Positions 46,813 to 58,328 of a DNA stretch of 64,000 bases are shown here, one piece after another. The translations under genes and the position numbers were made by a program. The first letter of the stretch is position 1. Each line of letters opens with the position of its first letter. Below the pieces are notes generated by a model. That model was not told the DNA's origin and made no database searches. It saw only the letters and a list, made by a program, of their open reading frames with translations. Origin of the DNA: Adenophora triphylla var. japonica. Lineage: Eukaryota > Streptophyta > Magnoliopsida > Asterales > Campanulaceae. The DNA is taken from positions 186,001 to 250,000 of the forward strand of contig JAFEMH010003629.1 in the NCBI GenBank assembly GCA_022495995.1, in the 5' to 3' direction.

Positions 46813-48389
46813 TTATAGAAAACATAGACCAAGAGATTTTTTCAAACTTGAAAATCTCTCATGGTCCAAGGCTTTGGTCAAAATATCAGCAAGTTGATGT
46901 TTTGTATCAATATGCTCTATTTGGATCAATTCCTTTTCTACTAAATCTCTTAAAAAATGATGGCGGATATCAATGTGCTTAGTGCGTGAGTGTTGTACAG
47001 GATTTTTGGAAATATTTATAGCACTCAGATTGTCACAATACATGGTCAAGATATTACTATCAAGACCATAGTCATCAAGCATGTGTTTTAACCATATTAG
47101 TTGTGAACAACAACTCCCTGCTGCCACATATTCGATTCGCTAGCCGAGAGAGAAACACAGTTTTGCTTGCGACCGTACCATGACACTAGATTATTACCCA
47201 AGAAAAAACAACCCCCACTAGTACTCTTTCTCGTCATCTATATCCCCGCCCAATCGTAGTCACTAAAACCAACTAAGTTGGTATTAGTGTCTTTGGTGAA
47301 CCGTATTCCCAATTCACTTGTCCTGCACACATACTTGATGATTTTCTTGACAGCATTTAGGTGAGAAATTTTAGGAGCAGATTGATATCTAGCACAAACA
47401 CCTACGCCGAACATTATATCGGGACGACCGGCGTAAGATAAAGAAGACTACCTATCATGGATCTATACAGAGTTGGGTCAACATCCTCCCCTGCCTGATC
47501 TTTGTTTACCTTAAGAGATGATCCCATAGGTATTTTAGAGCTCTTGGCACTCTCCAATCCAAATCTTTTCACCAGACTCTTAGCATACTTGCTCGAGTGA
47601 TGAAGACTCCATCATTCGATTGTTTCACCCTGCAATCCGAGGAAATAATTAAGTTCTCCTATCATGCTCATCTCAAATGTAGATGTCATAGCTTCCACAA
47701 AATTTTGTAAACATGTTTTAGATGTGGAACCATAAACTATGTCATCAACATAGATTTGAGCAATGACAAGCTCTTTATTTTCCCTAAGAATAAATAATGT
47801 CCTATCGGCTTCTCCTCTAACAAATCCATATTCAAGAAGGAAGCTTGTTAGACGCCCATACCATGCACGAGGAGCTTGTTTTAAGCCATATAAGGCCTTA
47901 TCAAGTCTCGTATACATGGTCCTGGGTGGAATGGGTCTTCAAACCCTTTGGGTTGCTCAACATAGATCTCTTTATCTAAGTACCCATTCAAGAAAGCCGC
48001 TTTGACATCCATTTGGTGCAATGTGATTTTGAGATAACAAGCTATAGCAAGAAGAAGTCTTATTGACTCAATTCTAGCCACAGTGCAAAGGTCTCGTCAA
48101 AGTCGATTCCTTCCACTTGTGTATAGCCTTGAGCCACAAGACGAGCTTTATTACGAACAATATTACCCAATTCATCAGATTTGTTTTTGTAAATCCATTT
48201 AGTTCCAATAATGTTAGTATTTAAAGGACGTGGAACTAAACACCAAACCTCGTTACGGGTAAATTGTTCAAGCTCTTCTTGCATAGCTTGAATCCGTAAT
48301 TTATCATTTAAGGCCTCAATCACATTTTTTAGTTCAACAGAGGAAACGAAACAGAGTGTTTTACCCGAGAGTATGTGGAGGACATACAC
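46813..48389 (-). pseudogene. SIRE-B reverse transcriptase and RNase H
   Basis: 48389-48060 gives the RT start (QAMQEELEQFTRNEVW, IGTKWIYKNKSDELGN, KARLVAQGYTQVEGIDF). 48081-47612 follows after a frame change, with [37 protein letters not shown] and the catalytic IYVDDIVYGSTSK. RNase H is split. 47127-46813 carries GSCCSQLIWLKHMLDDYG, YCDNLSAINISKNPVQHS and HQLADILTKALD. The intervening part (GFSDYDWAGI, then a stop; RKSTSGG) is readable in other frames. SIRE-like. Confidence 0.9.
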
Positions 48390-48489
48390 ACATACCTAAC
48401 CATATCTCTGTAATCAACTCGGCTCCTTGTTCCTTGTTCTAACCCCTTCATTAACATCACCAATTACTTGAGTAATGGGATGATAATTT

Positions 48490-49510
48490 CTAATTCGAGC
48501 CGGGGATCTCTCCCGCCTTGATGGTACACCAATCCATCTTCTCCTTCCGAGTCACCGCTCTCGTAATTTCCACCACCGTTCTGTTCTCCCCGTGTTGCCT
48601 CGTGTGTTGCCATTTCGGGCGACACTTGGAGCAACACTTGAATCTCGTGGCCGCAATGGCCGAATCGATTGCTCCACCCTTTGTTCGACTTCTTCTAGTA
48701 AGGTCGAGGTATATCATCACCGGTTCTCTCGTGGCACTCAAGTAATCGTTAAATTCAATATTTACCGATTCTTGAATCACTTTTAACCTCAAATTATAGA
48801 CACGATAAGCATGATTGTTTTGAGAGTAGCCAAGAAAGATGGCTTTGTCACTCTTAGAATCAAGTTTACCTAAGTATTCCCGGTCATTTAAAATGTAACA
48901 CAAACACCCAAACACATGAAAATAGTGAACCGTAGGTTTCTTTCCATTTAAAATCTCATAAGGTGTCATAGTTGTACCGGGTCTTAAGAAAACTCTATTT
49001 GTAGTGTGACAAGCTGTGTTTAATGCTTCGGCCCAAAAACCTTTAGAAATATTTCTAGCAATTAGCATAACACGAGCCATTTCCATTAAAGTCCTATTTT
49101 TCCTTTCAAAGAACACCATTTTGTTGTGGTGTTTTGGGTGCTGAAAACTCATGGTGTATCCCCTTTTTACTACAAAAAGTAGAAAAGGAGATGTTTTCAA
49201 ATTCTCTACCATGATCTGATCTTATTCGAAAAATAGGAGAACAAAACATGTTTTTGATTTTAGAGGCTAAGTGAGTAAATTTATCAAAAGTTTCAGATTT
49301 TTCTCTTAAGAAATACACCCATGTAAACCTAGAAAAATCATCAACTATTACATAAACATACTTCTTACCTCCCAAGCTTTCTACCTCAATGGGACCCATC
49401 AAGTCCATATGTAGAAGCCGAAAACAATGTGTTGTTCCCGAGTGTTGCTCATTGTGTTGTTCAACACCGTGAGCAACACGAGTTTGCTTACCCTTTTCGA
49501 CAAATACCAC
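48490..49510 (-). pseudogene. SIRE-B integrase core
   Basis: 49510-49106 contains LLHMDLMGPIEVESLGGKK (first Asp), FSRFTWVYFLREKSETFDK and IRSDHGREFENISFSTFC (second Asp), ending APKTPQQNGV. The catalytic Glu lies in the next frame (FERKNRTLMEMARVML, 49130-49080). 49212-48490 continues with AEALNTACHTTNRVFLRPG, TPYEILNGKKPTVHYFHVF and FLGYSQNNHAYRVYN. Two linker positions carry GTGTTGCC-type motif copies (49435-49480 before the core, 48598-48640 after it). Confidence 0.9.
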
Positions 49511-50004
49511 ACATCACGGTGTTTTTGAGGTCTAGTTTAGGAACACCTTTGACGGCATTATGTTTGATAATCTTCTCAAGATTCCTATAATGAAAATGAC
49601 CTAACTTTTGATGCCATAACCTAATATCATCAAGTTTTGTCAAATTGCACACCGATTTATTACCAACCGTATAGCAATTATCACTTGATCTTATTCCAGT
49701 CATGACACAAAAGTTAGTGTTATCAAACACTTCACAGGTATTTTTATTGAATTTTACCTCCAAATTGTCATCACATAGTTGGCTAATGCTAATTAAATTA
49801 GCAAGTAAACCATCTACGTGCAAGACATTTTTCAAAGGAGGAAAACCAACAATATCCAAAGGTTCCTTTACCAACTATTTCACTCTTGCCTCCACCACCA
49901 TAAGTCACCGAGCCTCCTTGAATAGGTTGGTACTCTGTTAGGAATGATTTTGTACTACCATATGACGTGAACAACCACTATCAAAGTACCAAGTTCCCGC
50001 AATG
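49488..50004 (-). pseudogene. SIRE-B protease and GAG-pre-integrase
   Basis: At about 49960-50000 the minus strand encodes GTWYFDSGCSRHM, the retropepsin active site. 49874-49488 is one frame with GFPPLKNVLHVDGLLANLI and the HHCC zinc region (LWHQKLGHFHYRNLEKI ... CGICRKG). A frame break separates the two. Confidence 0.88.
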
Positions 50005-51949
50005 TTAGTCCTTAAGGCCGTATAAACAACATAGCATTTCAGTTTTTCCTTGGGTAACCAACCCTTTTTGAAAATCTGGATTGCTCACCAAGTGTTGCCA
50101 TAAGTGTTGCCCCGAGAAACCGGCGACACTTGAGACGACACTTGAAGACCGGACATTTTCTTTTGTAGGAAAATGCAATCTGGTTTTAAATGTCCAAATT
50201 TTGTGACAAGATCCACACTCATCGATTGATCGAGGAATCACTAGAAGTGCTACCCTTTTCCTTGACACGCTCTTTTACAAAACAATTTTTAGTTTCAACA
50301 TCAAACAAGGAAGAGGTAATACTTTCAAGTGATTCTTGGAACCCAAGACCAGCTTTTCGTAGGCTTACTCAATTTGAGTATTTCATCCAATTTGGATGAA
50401 CTCGTGTTGAGTTTTTGAAGGTGGATTCGGCTAGGTTGAGTTTGGTCTTGATTTTATCAAGATCCAATTCTCTCCTACCGAGTTGAGCTTCTAGCCGAGT
50501 CAAGGAGTTCTTAAGATCCCGATTTTCCTTTTTCAAGAAAACCACCATCTTATTCTCCTTTTTCCATTCCACGAGGAGAGATTTATAGAGGTTTTTTAAT
50601 TCACAAATAAGTTCATCTTTATCAAGATCATCCTCTATAATCTCTTCGAATTTAAATCTGTTGAACCATGCAAATTAAGATCATTTAAAGAATCATACCC
50701 GCCGAGTGTTGTGCCAAGTGTTGCCAATTCCTGGACGACACTTGGGGCAACACTTTCTGAAGAAGTCACCAATGTTGTGTCAAGTGTTGTCAAATCCGTA
50801 ACGACACTTGAAGTAACACTCTCGCCGAAGGTAGCTCCTCTACCGTGGCCATCATGACTACTTGCTCCGTCTGTTCTTCTTTCTCCGTTCCTTCCTCCTC
50901 TCCATCACTAAGAGATACCCACAAGTTTTTGCCCGCCTTTCTCAAGGTGTTAGCACATTCATTGGCATAGTGACCCCAACCGAACAAGCATGACATTGAA
51001 TAGATTCAATGTACTTAGGATCGGACCGGATCTTTTCCGAGGATGCACGCCTTGGTGGGATATCCTTTTGATTTGGAGGAGGACTTCTCCTTGGCACAAA
51101 ACTAGAGGTTTTGGCCGTTTGGTCCTTAGCCTTTACCTGCACTTTGTTAAATTTTCTAACCATAGAATTATATCTCTTTGCAAGTAAAGCTACACTAGTA
51201 TTTTCATCTAACTCCTCGAAGACTTCATCTTCATCGTCCACACATGTGTCCGAAGATTCGACTTTTAAGGCAATATTCTTGCCTTTAGAAGCCTCCGTTT
51301 GTTCATTGAGATTTAACTCAAAGTTTTTCAAAATACTCATTAAGGAGTTGATGTCCATTGTTGAAAGATTATGGGCCTCTTCAATAGCCGAAACTTTAAT
51401 ATTAAAACGTTCGGGAAGAGTACGAATAGCTTTTGAAACAAGTTGTTTATTTGTAAAAGGCTCCCCTAATACTTGACAAGCATTTGAAATATCAATCAAC
51501 TTTTCAAAATAAGACGAGATGTCTTCGTTTTCACCCATTCTTAATCTTTCAAATCTACTAGTGAGACCTCTAAGCTTTGTTTCTCGGACACTGCCATCTC
51601 CTTCACAAAATCTTTGTAAAGTATCCCAAGCATCTTTGCAGAGGGACTATTTTGAATGAGTTTGAACATATGCATGTCAACCCATTCATAGATGGCATTC
51701 AAGGCCTTTTCATTGAAACTAGCAAGATTATTCTCTTCAATTGTCCACTCGAATTCGTGTTTGACTTGTACGTCACCATCGTCATCCTGGAGGAAGCATT
51801 GGAACGTAATAACCATTTAAAATAGATCGCCAAGCCCGAAGATCAATTGATTTGATATGCGAGCGTAGGCGAATCTTCCAATAAGCATAATTAGATCCGT
51901 CTAAAACCGGTAATCTCTTTTGATTAGGGTTTGCAGGATCATAAGCCAT
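50005..51949 (-). pseudogene. SIRE-B gag
   Basis: The start ATG at 51949 opens MAYDPANPNQKRLPVLDGS, with NYAYWKIRL the usual N-terminal motif. The frame shifts near 51790, then 51816-51541 (AIYEWVDMHMFKLIQN) and 51538-50942 give the gag core (ENEDISSYFEKLIDISNAC, LVSKAIRTLPERFNIKV). The zinc knuckle CHACFGWGHYANEC spans a frame change at about 50990-50950. Downstream 50572-50369 is a coiled coil (KKENRDLKNSLTRLEAQ), then motif-rich linkers up to the protease. Encapsidation protein in the family; broken here. Confidence 0.87.
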
Positions 51950-51986
51950 GACAAAAGGATCTAAACACTTAGTATATCAAGTGCTA

Positions 51987-51998
51987 GGCTCGATACCA
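51987..51998 (-). other. SIRE-B primer binding site
   Basis: The minus strand reads TGGTATCGAGCC, two bases after the LTR end. It resembles the Met-tRNA primer site with a changed interior (CGAGCC for CAGAGC). Confidence 0.75.
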
Positions 51999-52000
51999 AT

Positions 52001-52981
52001 TGAAATTGTCTATGGCTAAGAACTTATGAGACGAAACTCACAAGGTGAGATAAAACTCACGGGTGTTGTTCTTAGTGTTGATGACACTAACAACAACACA
52101 TTCACCAATTCTAGAAAAAGCACAAATCAATAGAAATAAATATAATTTGCAGCGGAAGAATTAAAGCAATACACAAGAATATAATTTTTATCAAGTTATA
52201 TAAATATATAACTTGATGGGTGCCTAAAAGGCAAGACCTTTCTATTAATAATATGAATTAAATACAAGGTCGAGGTTGTTCCTTAATGATAAACGAACCC
52301 TGATATAAGGAACAACATACACGAATTCTCTCAGTAAATAAACACTCAAAAACCTCACAAAAATATAAAAATCTATATGAAATATTCGAATGTTGGACAA
52401 AGTGTTGCCGACACTGAATGGCAACACTTGAGAGCGTAATTCTACTTTTCTTGTGCAGATTTGCGTTTCGAATTGGATGATCTTCAATGAAGATCCACCG
52501 CACTATTTATAGGCCACAAAGTCTTGGAGCCTACTCAAATGATCGCCCAATGACCTTGAGTTTGTTTCCTCATTTTATGCCTTCTCGCCTTCATTGTAGG
52601 AGACCTAGTCTTCTCTTGCTTCTCATGCTTGTACCTCTTAGCTTTGATTGCCTTGTACTACGACTTGTTCTCCCCGTAATAGCTGAATAAAATATCTCTT
52701 TGCTTGATCATAAATTAAACAAATAAACACATGTTTATTTGTTAATTCCTCCTCTTCGTAATTCTCGCCTGGGCATATTCTGTTGCTGATTTCAAGCTCA
52801 TTTTAAGGTGACTAACTACTGTTATATAAACATTAATTTACCCATTAATATTTGTGAAAAATACAGTAACTAACTCAGTGTTGCCAATTCCAAATGGCAA
52901 CACTTTTGGCAACACCAGTGGCAACACTGGTTTGCAACACTTGGGATGACATTCATGACAACACATGATCTAACATTAACA
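52001..52981 (-). repeat. SIRE-B 5' LTR
   Basis: 981 bp, near-identical to 42489-43471. Minus-strand TATAAATA at 52504-52511. Flanked on the outside by the TAAAT target duplication and the rest of the Copia-C LTR. Confidence 0.95.
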
Positions 52982-53166
52982 TAAATGATAGTGCCCACAC
53001 TTGATCTTCTCAATGGATGAAGATAATTTTATGACTGAATTTTATTAATGCAACAAGTGTCTCTAATGGCTGATGGATAACTTTTATATAATAAGAGAAG
53101 GGACACTTCATATAGGGACTACACCCTTTCATAAAGATGGTGGTGTAAAGTTACCATTATGCCCAT
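52982..53166 (-). repeat. Copia-C 5' LTR, second part
   Basis: TAAATGATAGTGCCCACACT onward matches 36353-36536 of the 3' LTR and stops at GCCCAT, where the Tat element begins. The last about 120 bp of this LTR are not in the window. Confidence 0.92.
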
Positions 53167-53830
53167 TGATGCCGCAGAAAATGTGCTTATCAATCTTCGT
53201 CCACGTGACATGACCAATCACTTGACTCCTTGACCTGAAATCAGAACCAACGACTAGCCGGAATGGTCTCCGGCTTAGACCCTCGAGCGTGAGAGTAAGT
53301 ATGGTATTCCGGAGAGCAAATATTGTAAGTGAACAGAGATATTCAAATGACAAAATTGCAGTTACCTTAGAACCGTTGTGGTTGTCCTGTATTTATAGTT
53401 GCTTTGATGAGGGTGGTATTTTTGGTAGGACTGCATGAATCCCGTAATTTGTGGGACAGTTACATGTCCAGAGATCGTGTCCTTGAGTGGCTCCTGATTT
53501 GTAGGGGGACAGTTATGGAAAGAGTAGCACGTGCGCCTGGACTCAGTAGGTCGACGCTTGCTTCGCAGGTCGAGGTCGCCTGTTGGGATCAGGTCGACCT
53601 GACTAATGGGTAGGGCTGGACTGTACCCGAAATAGAATCTAGATCGTAGAGTCGGACTAAGTTAGGTCGGGACCTGGTAGGTCGGACAATGAACTTAAGT
53701 CGACTGATCATGAAGATGGTCCTTGGTCCTTGTATTAATTGGGCCTAGCCCACTGAGAACGTGGTGATAATAATTGCTCGAGGATTGGGCTTTACTCGAT
53801 TGGCCCAACTCGACACTTTGGGTATGTTCA
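53167..53830 (-). repeat. Tat element 3' LTR
   Basis: 664 bp, TGAACATACCC on the minus strand at 53830 to CGGCATCA at 53167. A minus-strand TATAAATA is at 53390-53397. The purine tract AAAGTTGGGGGCCAC abuts at 53831. AGGTCGAC and TCGACC words cluster at 53550-53705. Confidence 0.85.
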
Positions 53831-54113
53831 GTGGCCCCCAACTTTCCGAGTTGACTTTGTCGACCAGGAAGTTAAAGAAATTTTGATGAAGCTTGCCGTG
53901 ACTCGCAAGTCGATGCTCGCGCTGATATTTAATCGACCAAAGGTGACGTGGCTCAATCCTGAACATTTGCAACGAACGGTCAGATATGGAAGAGCGCCGT
54001 ATTTCGCAATCTTTACTATTTTGACGTTTGGGAATCGCCTTGGAAACTGTTTTCCACATTCAATTAGGAAAATAACGTTTGAATTTTTCTTTTTCCTTCT
54101 CAATTTCGGAAAA

Positions 54114-54121
54114 TATAAATA
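54114..54121 (+). promoter_or_regulatory. TATA box of the Tat antisense gene
   Basis: TATAAATA on the plus strand, about 200 bp ahead of the ATG at 54316, followed by a plausible CT/CA-rich leader. It faces away from the LTR, so it would drive the antisense gene independently of the element's own promoter. This is inference from position and sequence. Confidence 0.65.
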
Positions 54122-54315
54122 CCCAAATCCTTTTCATTTTCAAACTTTTACTCTTTCCAAACTCTTGCATAACTCCGGCGAAGGTAGCGAAACGGCAACT
54201 GATTTAAACCGAGCTTTTGTCTCCTACAGTAACCCCTCTTCGTTCAGATTGATTAAGGTATTCCTCTTAACTCTTAGCATTAGGGCTTAATTTCTGCATA
54301 TTCTTTGATTTCGCC

Positions 54316-57300
54316 ATGGCTAGAACCTTCAGTAGTGAACCAGGAGCTTGGTATGGGTATTGCACCATTAACCATCGAGTATACAAACAGGTAAGTGGAG
54401 TGTGGAGAGAGATGTCCTTGGATGAGTATGCCTCCATCTTGACAAGGTGGGGGCTGACCTTTAGAGAAATAGGACTGCCCATAGAAGAAGACGTAGGAGA
54501 TTTGGTAATTGACGACTCAAATGTTGTCTCTTTTCATCTCTTCCATGAACTGCTTGATCACATATCACTATTTTATGTGAGGGATGCTAATAAGCCTTCC
54601 TTTCTTAGGAATAGGAAAGGTTTTCCAGGGGAGTCTAGGTCGCCTTTAGGTAGGTCGCCCTTAGGTAGGTCTCCTGAATGTGATCATAGGTCTGACTCCC
54701 TTGCTTCCTCTTCTTCTTGTATAGATATGACAGCTCAGGAAGGAACTACAACATCTACCTCCTCAAGTCCCCGAATTGTGGACGCATTCAACTCCTTGGC
54801 TGTACCGGGGAGGAATGAGAGGGGCTATGTGCCTCAAAGACCGATGAGAGGGAAGAAGAATCTGGAGTCACGATATGCCATGATCTACGACTTCTGTGAG
54901 GTAGATAGGGAAGAGTATAAGGTGACTATATACAGTAAGAAAGATTTTATGGCTCGGTTCCGTACTACATTTACTAAGGATGCCAATAGGGTAGCCTTCT
55001 TCTACGACCAATTCGAAGCTGGCCTGAGGTTGCCACTCGATCCCTTTATCAATGAGTTCTTGGAGTGTATGGATGCTTTGCCTCTCCAGCTGGAAGCTAA
55101 CATTTTTAGGGTCCTGGTGTGCTTTTCCATGTTATGTAGGTTTCTGGGATATGAGCCTTGTATGAGGGTCTTTAGAGAGTTCTTCAGTGTTAAGTTTGGT
55201 AAGACTGGTATGGGAATCAGCACCCCCTCTAAACCAAATTCCCTAAGTTGTTTATGAACCTTCCCAGTAAGGCGAGTGGGTGGAACTCCCATGTTGTAGT
55301 AGTGGAGAGTAGATTATGATGGGAATTCCCTCTACCCAATGCTGCAACAAAGGTTACAGAAGAGGAGGATTATTGGGAGCCACATTGGCACTTTGACCTG
55401 TATAAGAGGCTGGTCCAGTTGACTGATAGGGGACCTATTAGCTGGGAAACCCTGGGGACCACCAAGTACAATTACATCCAAGCTGGGATGATGGCTGGTG
55501 AGGGGGAAGTGTTGCCTCTGGTCCCTGTTGATAGGGGCATGATATATCCTGATAGGGTCACCCATGCCTTGGGTAGATTTGAGGATAAGTGCCAATTCTG
55601 CCAAAGGACGACCAATTACTGCAAGGATAATGGGGAGCATGTTGGTGGTAAGAGTTTACTCGTCTTTGTTTCTTTACTCGCCTATTACTTGCTTGTATGT
55701 AGAACTTGTAGCTTGTACATTGAAATAGTTTGGCTTGTATGTGCAACTCTTAACTCGTCAGTTGTTAGCGCGCATGTAGAACTCGTAGCTCGTACATAAT
55801 TAGCTCGTACATAGAACTCGTAGCTCGTATGTAGAACTCTTATCTGTCAATCTAATCCTTTTTTATCTTGGTTTTGGTGCAGTTCTGACCCCTGAACAAG
55901 AAGCGAATATGGTGCGCATAGTTGGAGTGTCAGACAAGAAGAAAGCCAAGAAGGCTCATGGTGCTGCCAATGCCAGTGCTAATAGGGAGAGAGAGGCTGA
56001 GAGACGGAACAATTTGTTGTCCAAAGATAATGTTGGGATGGTGTCGATGGAGGAGTTTGGGTCGGAGGATCCCTTGGAAAGTGGTAGCCAGGCCAGGGAA
56101 GTAACTGAAGAGGACGATGAGTCCAATAGGTCGGTTAGACCAAGCCCAAGCTCCGATCCAAACCTTGAAACTAATGCCGCGACCTCTGGACGAGGGACTA
56201 CCGGGGCTAGCCCTTTAAATGTTGTGAATGTTGACGACGATGCCGTTGATGATCGTCCTTTGAGCTCGAAGAAGAGATCAAGAACTGAGAAGGGATAAGC
56301 TATTTCCCCGAGCCAACTTCCTCCCCCAATCTCCTCTCCCACTAACCAAGAGTCCCTTGAGGATTGAATAAGGAGACTGAGTGATGTGCCTCCTCTCAGC
56401 GGGGTCAATAGCATGAGCCGCCGCTTCCCAGAGTTGAGCCTTGGCCAAGTTGTGGTTAGGAGGGCAATAGATGTCGACCTAGTTCTTTGCTCGATCTGGC
56501 TTGGTGCAGAGTGAGGTAAGCTTTTATTCCCCCTATCTGTTTGGTCGCTTATTCCTTGAGATCGTCACTTTACGTTCTGAATCTTTGTCTAGCTGACACT
56601 TTAATGATTTTCTTTAATGCAGTCTCTTACCATGGTGGAGCAAGCCAAGAGCTCTTGGAGGGCCTCCATTGAGAGGGAGAGGCAGGCTATGAGTCAATAT
56701 TCCAAGATGTCTCAAGAGCTGTAACTCCTTTGACGCCCTGGAGATGGTGAAGCAGAAAGCTCTGGCGGACAAGGATAAGGCATTGGCCTATCTTGAAGCT
56801 GCGGAGACCAAGCTTGGCGAGGTGAAGGCAGAGAGGGATGCTGAGCGCCTGGCGCATGAGGTGACTAAGAAGGAACTGGCGACCATCACCCAGGTCCTTA
56901 AAGAGAGGGATTCATTCTTGACAGAACTGAATGAGGAGCACAACGCAGCTAGGGCCAAATGGAAGGAGGAGCTCCAGTCTGCCTCAAAAGCCGCCGTGGA
57001 TGCCTTCAAGGATGGGGATGATTACTATAATGCTATCGTCGACAAAGCGAAGGGCTTCCTCTATGTGGGCAAATGCCATATGGCCCGCCGAGCTCTTGTA
57101 GATCCGACTGTCGATGTCTCCCTTGAACAACTAGCTCGATGGGCCTCAGAAGCTCAATACGACATGGTTGCTCGAGGTGGTCACTCGGTTGTTCCTTACA
57201 CAGACAACGATTTGGCTTTCATTGCTCAGCAGGATGAAGAGGACGGTTGTGAGCCTTGGATCGCTCCTGCCTTAGCCCCCAGAAATTTCAATGTGCTTCT

Positions 57301-57475
57301 ACAAGAAATTGAGGATGCAGAAGAGATGGAGGAGGATGACTTGGCCTTTGAGGGTGACACTCCTCGACATGGCTTCTCGGAATCAGGCAAACTCATAGGC
57401 CCCCAGCAGCAAGAAGGGAATGCAGAAGATCGAGCTACCACCAGCGACCCAAATGTCTCTGTTCCAGCTGTCTGA
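54316..57475 (+). pseudogene. Antisense extra gene of the Tat element (putative gypsy type transposon protein, PF04195-like)
   Basis: The ATG at 54316 opens MARTFSSEPGAWYGYC. The first exon (to about 55230) includes KDFMARFRTTFTKDANRVAF, FEAGLRLPLDPFINEFLEC and FRVLVCFSMLCRFLGYEP, which match the style of the putative gypsy type transposon domain. A frame break near 55230-55315 is followed by YWEPHWHFDLYKRLVQLTD and CQFCQRTTNYC. An intron (GT at about 55648, AG near 55882) contains GTAGAACTCGTAGCTCGTA repeats. Next comes an acidic exon (to 56298, stop), and 56744-57475 is a coiled coil (AAETKLGEVKAERDAERLA) with acidic end. Its function in Tat elements is unknown. The TAG/TAA breaks suggest this copy is defective, or that some introns were missed. 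Confidence 0.75.
55690..55850. repeat. Short repeats in the intron of the Tat antisense gene
   Basis: CTCGTA, GTAGAACTCGTAGCTCGTA and TACATAGAACTCG words recur five or more times, with TGTATGTAGAACTC variants. They look like locally amplified minisatellite sequence and leave the splice sites untouched. Confidence 0.8.
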
Positions 57476-58328
57476 TTTAATTTAGCTTGGTGTGTAATGA
57501 AACAAGTCCCAAAACAATTTTATTTCTTGTCTTGTAACTATATGGATGCCTTGGGCCAATTTTTTGGGAGGTATGCTAACTCGTAACTTTTATTTGCTCA
57601 AGTCCTGGCCCGCTTTGGGGGACTTAGTCCTATTTAATCGCAACTGACTTTTGCACTTTGAATTCTATGCTTTTGATTTCAGCATGAATGTATGTCGAAC
57701 TAGATTTGCTAGGACAGGTAGGTCGCCCTAAGCTTTTGGTCGTACTGGCTCTTTAATGACTCAGTCGACCTTGGACTTGTATAATTTTTGCAAACGAGAT
57801 TGACTAAGAGTCGAACCTATTTAAGAGAGCGAAGCTGACCAAAGGCCGAGTTTGTCAACACGAGGTCGACCTAGATGTCGGACCTGTTAAATGAACGAAG
57901 CTGATTAAGAATCGAGCTCATTGGAACGAGACTGATTAAGAATCAAGTCTTGTTAGAATGAAATCGACTAAGAGTCAGACTTGTTGAATGACTAAGAGTC
58001 GGACTTGTTGAATGAACGAAACTGATTAAGAATCGAGCTTGTTAGAACAAGACTGATTAAGAATCGAGTCTTGTTAGAACGAAGTCGACTAAGAGTCGGA
58101 CTTGTTGAATGAACGAAGCTGATTAAGAATCGAGCTTGTTAGAACGAGACTGATTAGGAATCGAGTCTGTTGAAATTAATGTAGAGTGCATCACAATGTT
58201 GAGTCGAATAGAATGACAACTTTTATTGAAGTAGAAGCATGCTTACATCAAAAGTGGAGAGCTAAAGCTATAACGAACTCAAACTTTGAAAACTGAACTA
58301 ATCTTTGAAACTAAACTAGATAGCCGAA
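57476..58328. repeat. Tat spacer with TCGA-rich tandem repeats
   Basis: Non-coding region between the two converging genes. From about 57790 to 58170 it is built of 30-35 bp units (CTGATTAAGAATCGAG, CGACTAAGAGTCGGAC, TTGTTGAATGAACGAAG, TTGTTAGAACGAG) in higher-order units of about 95-100 bp. Tandem repeats at this place are a known feature of Tat-lineage elements. Confidence 0.85.

Larger units (their letters stand above)
42489..52981 (-). mobile_element. SIRE-B: SIRE-like Copia with env-like gene, inserted in the Copia-C LTR
   Basis: 10,493 bp with near-identical LTRs (42489-43471 and 52001-52981), TG...CA ends and a perfect 5-bp TAAAT target duplication (42484-42488 and 52982-52986). The minus-strand order is LTR, primer site, gag, protease, integrase, RT, RNase H, spacer, env-like ORF and LTR. 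I count only about 15-20 differences between the LTRs by eye, so it is a relatively recent insertion. Even so, the coding regions have many frame breaks. GTGTTGCC / GGCAACAC words are scattered throughout. Confidence 0.95.
36203..53166 (-). mobile_element. Copia-C: Ty1/copia element whose 5' LTR was hit by two later insertions
   Basis: On the minus strand the element has a 5' LTR (42335-42488 plus 52982-53166, interrupted), a perfect 12-base primer site TGGTATCAGAGC at 42321-42332, a leader, gag, protease, integrase, RT, RNase H, the purine tract AAGTGGGAGAT next to 36655, and a complete 3' LTR (36203-36655). SIRE-B splits the 5' LTR at 42488, and the Tat element truncates it at 53166. Coding domains have several breaks. 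Confidence 0.93.
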
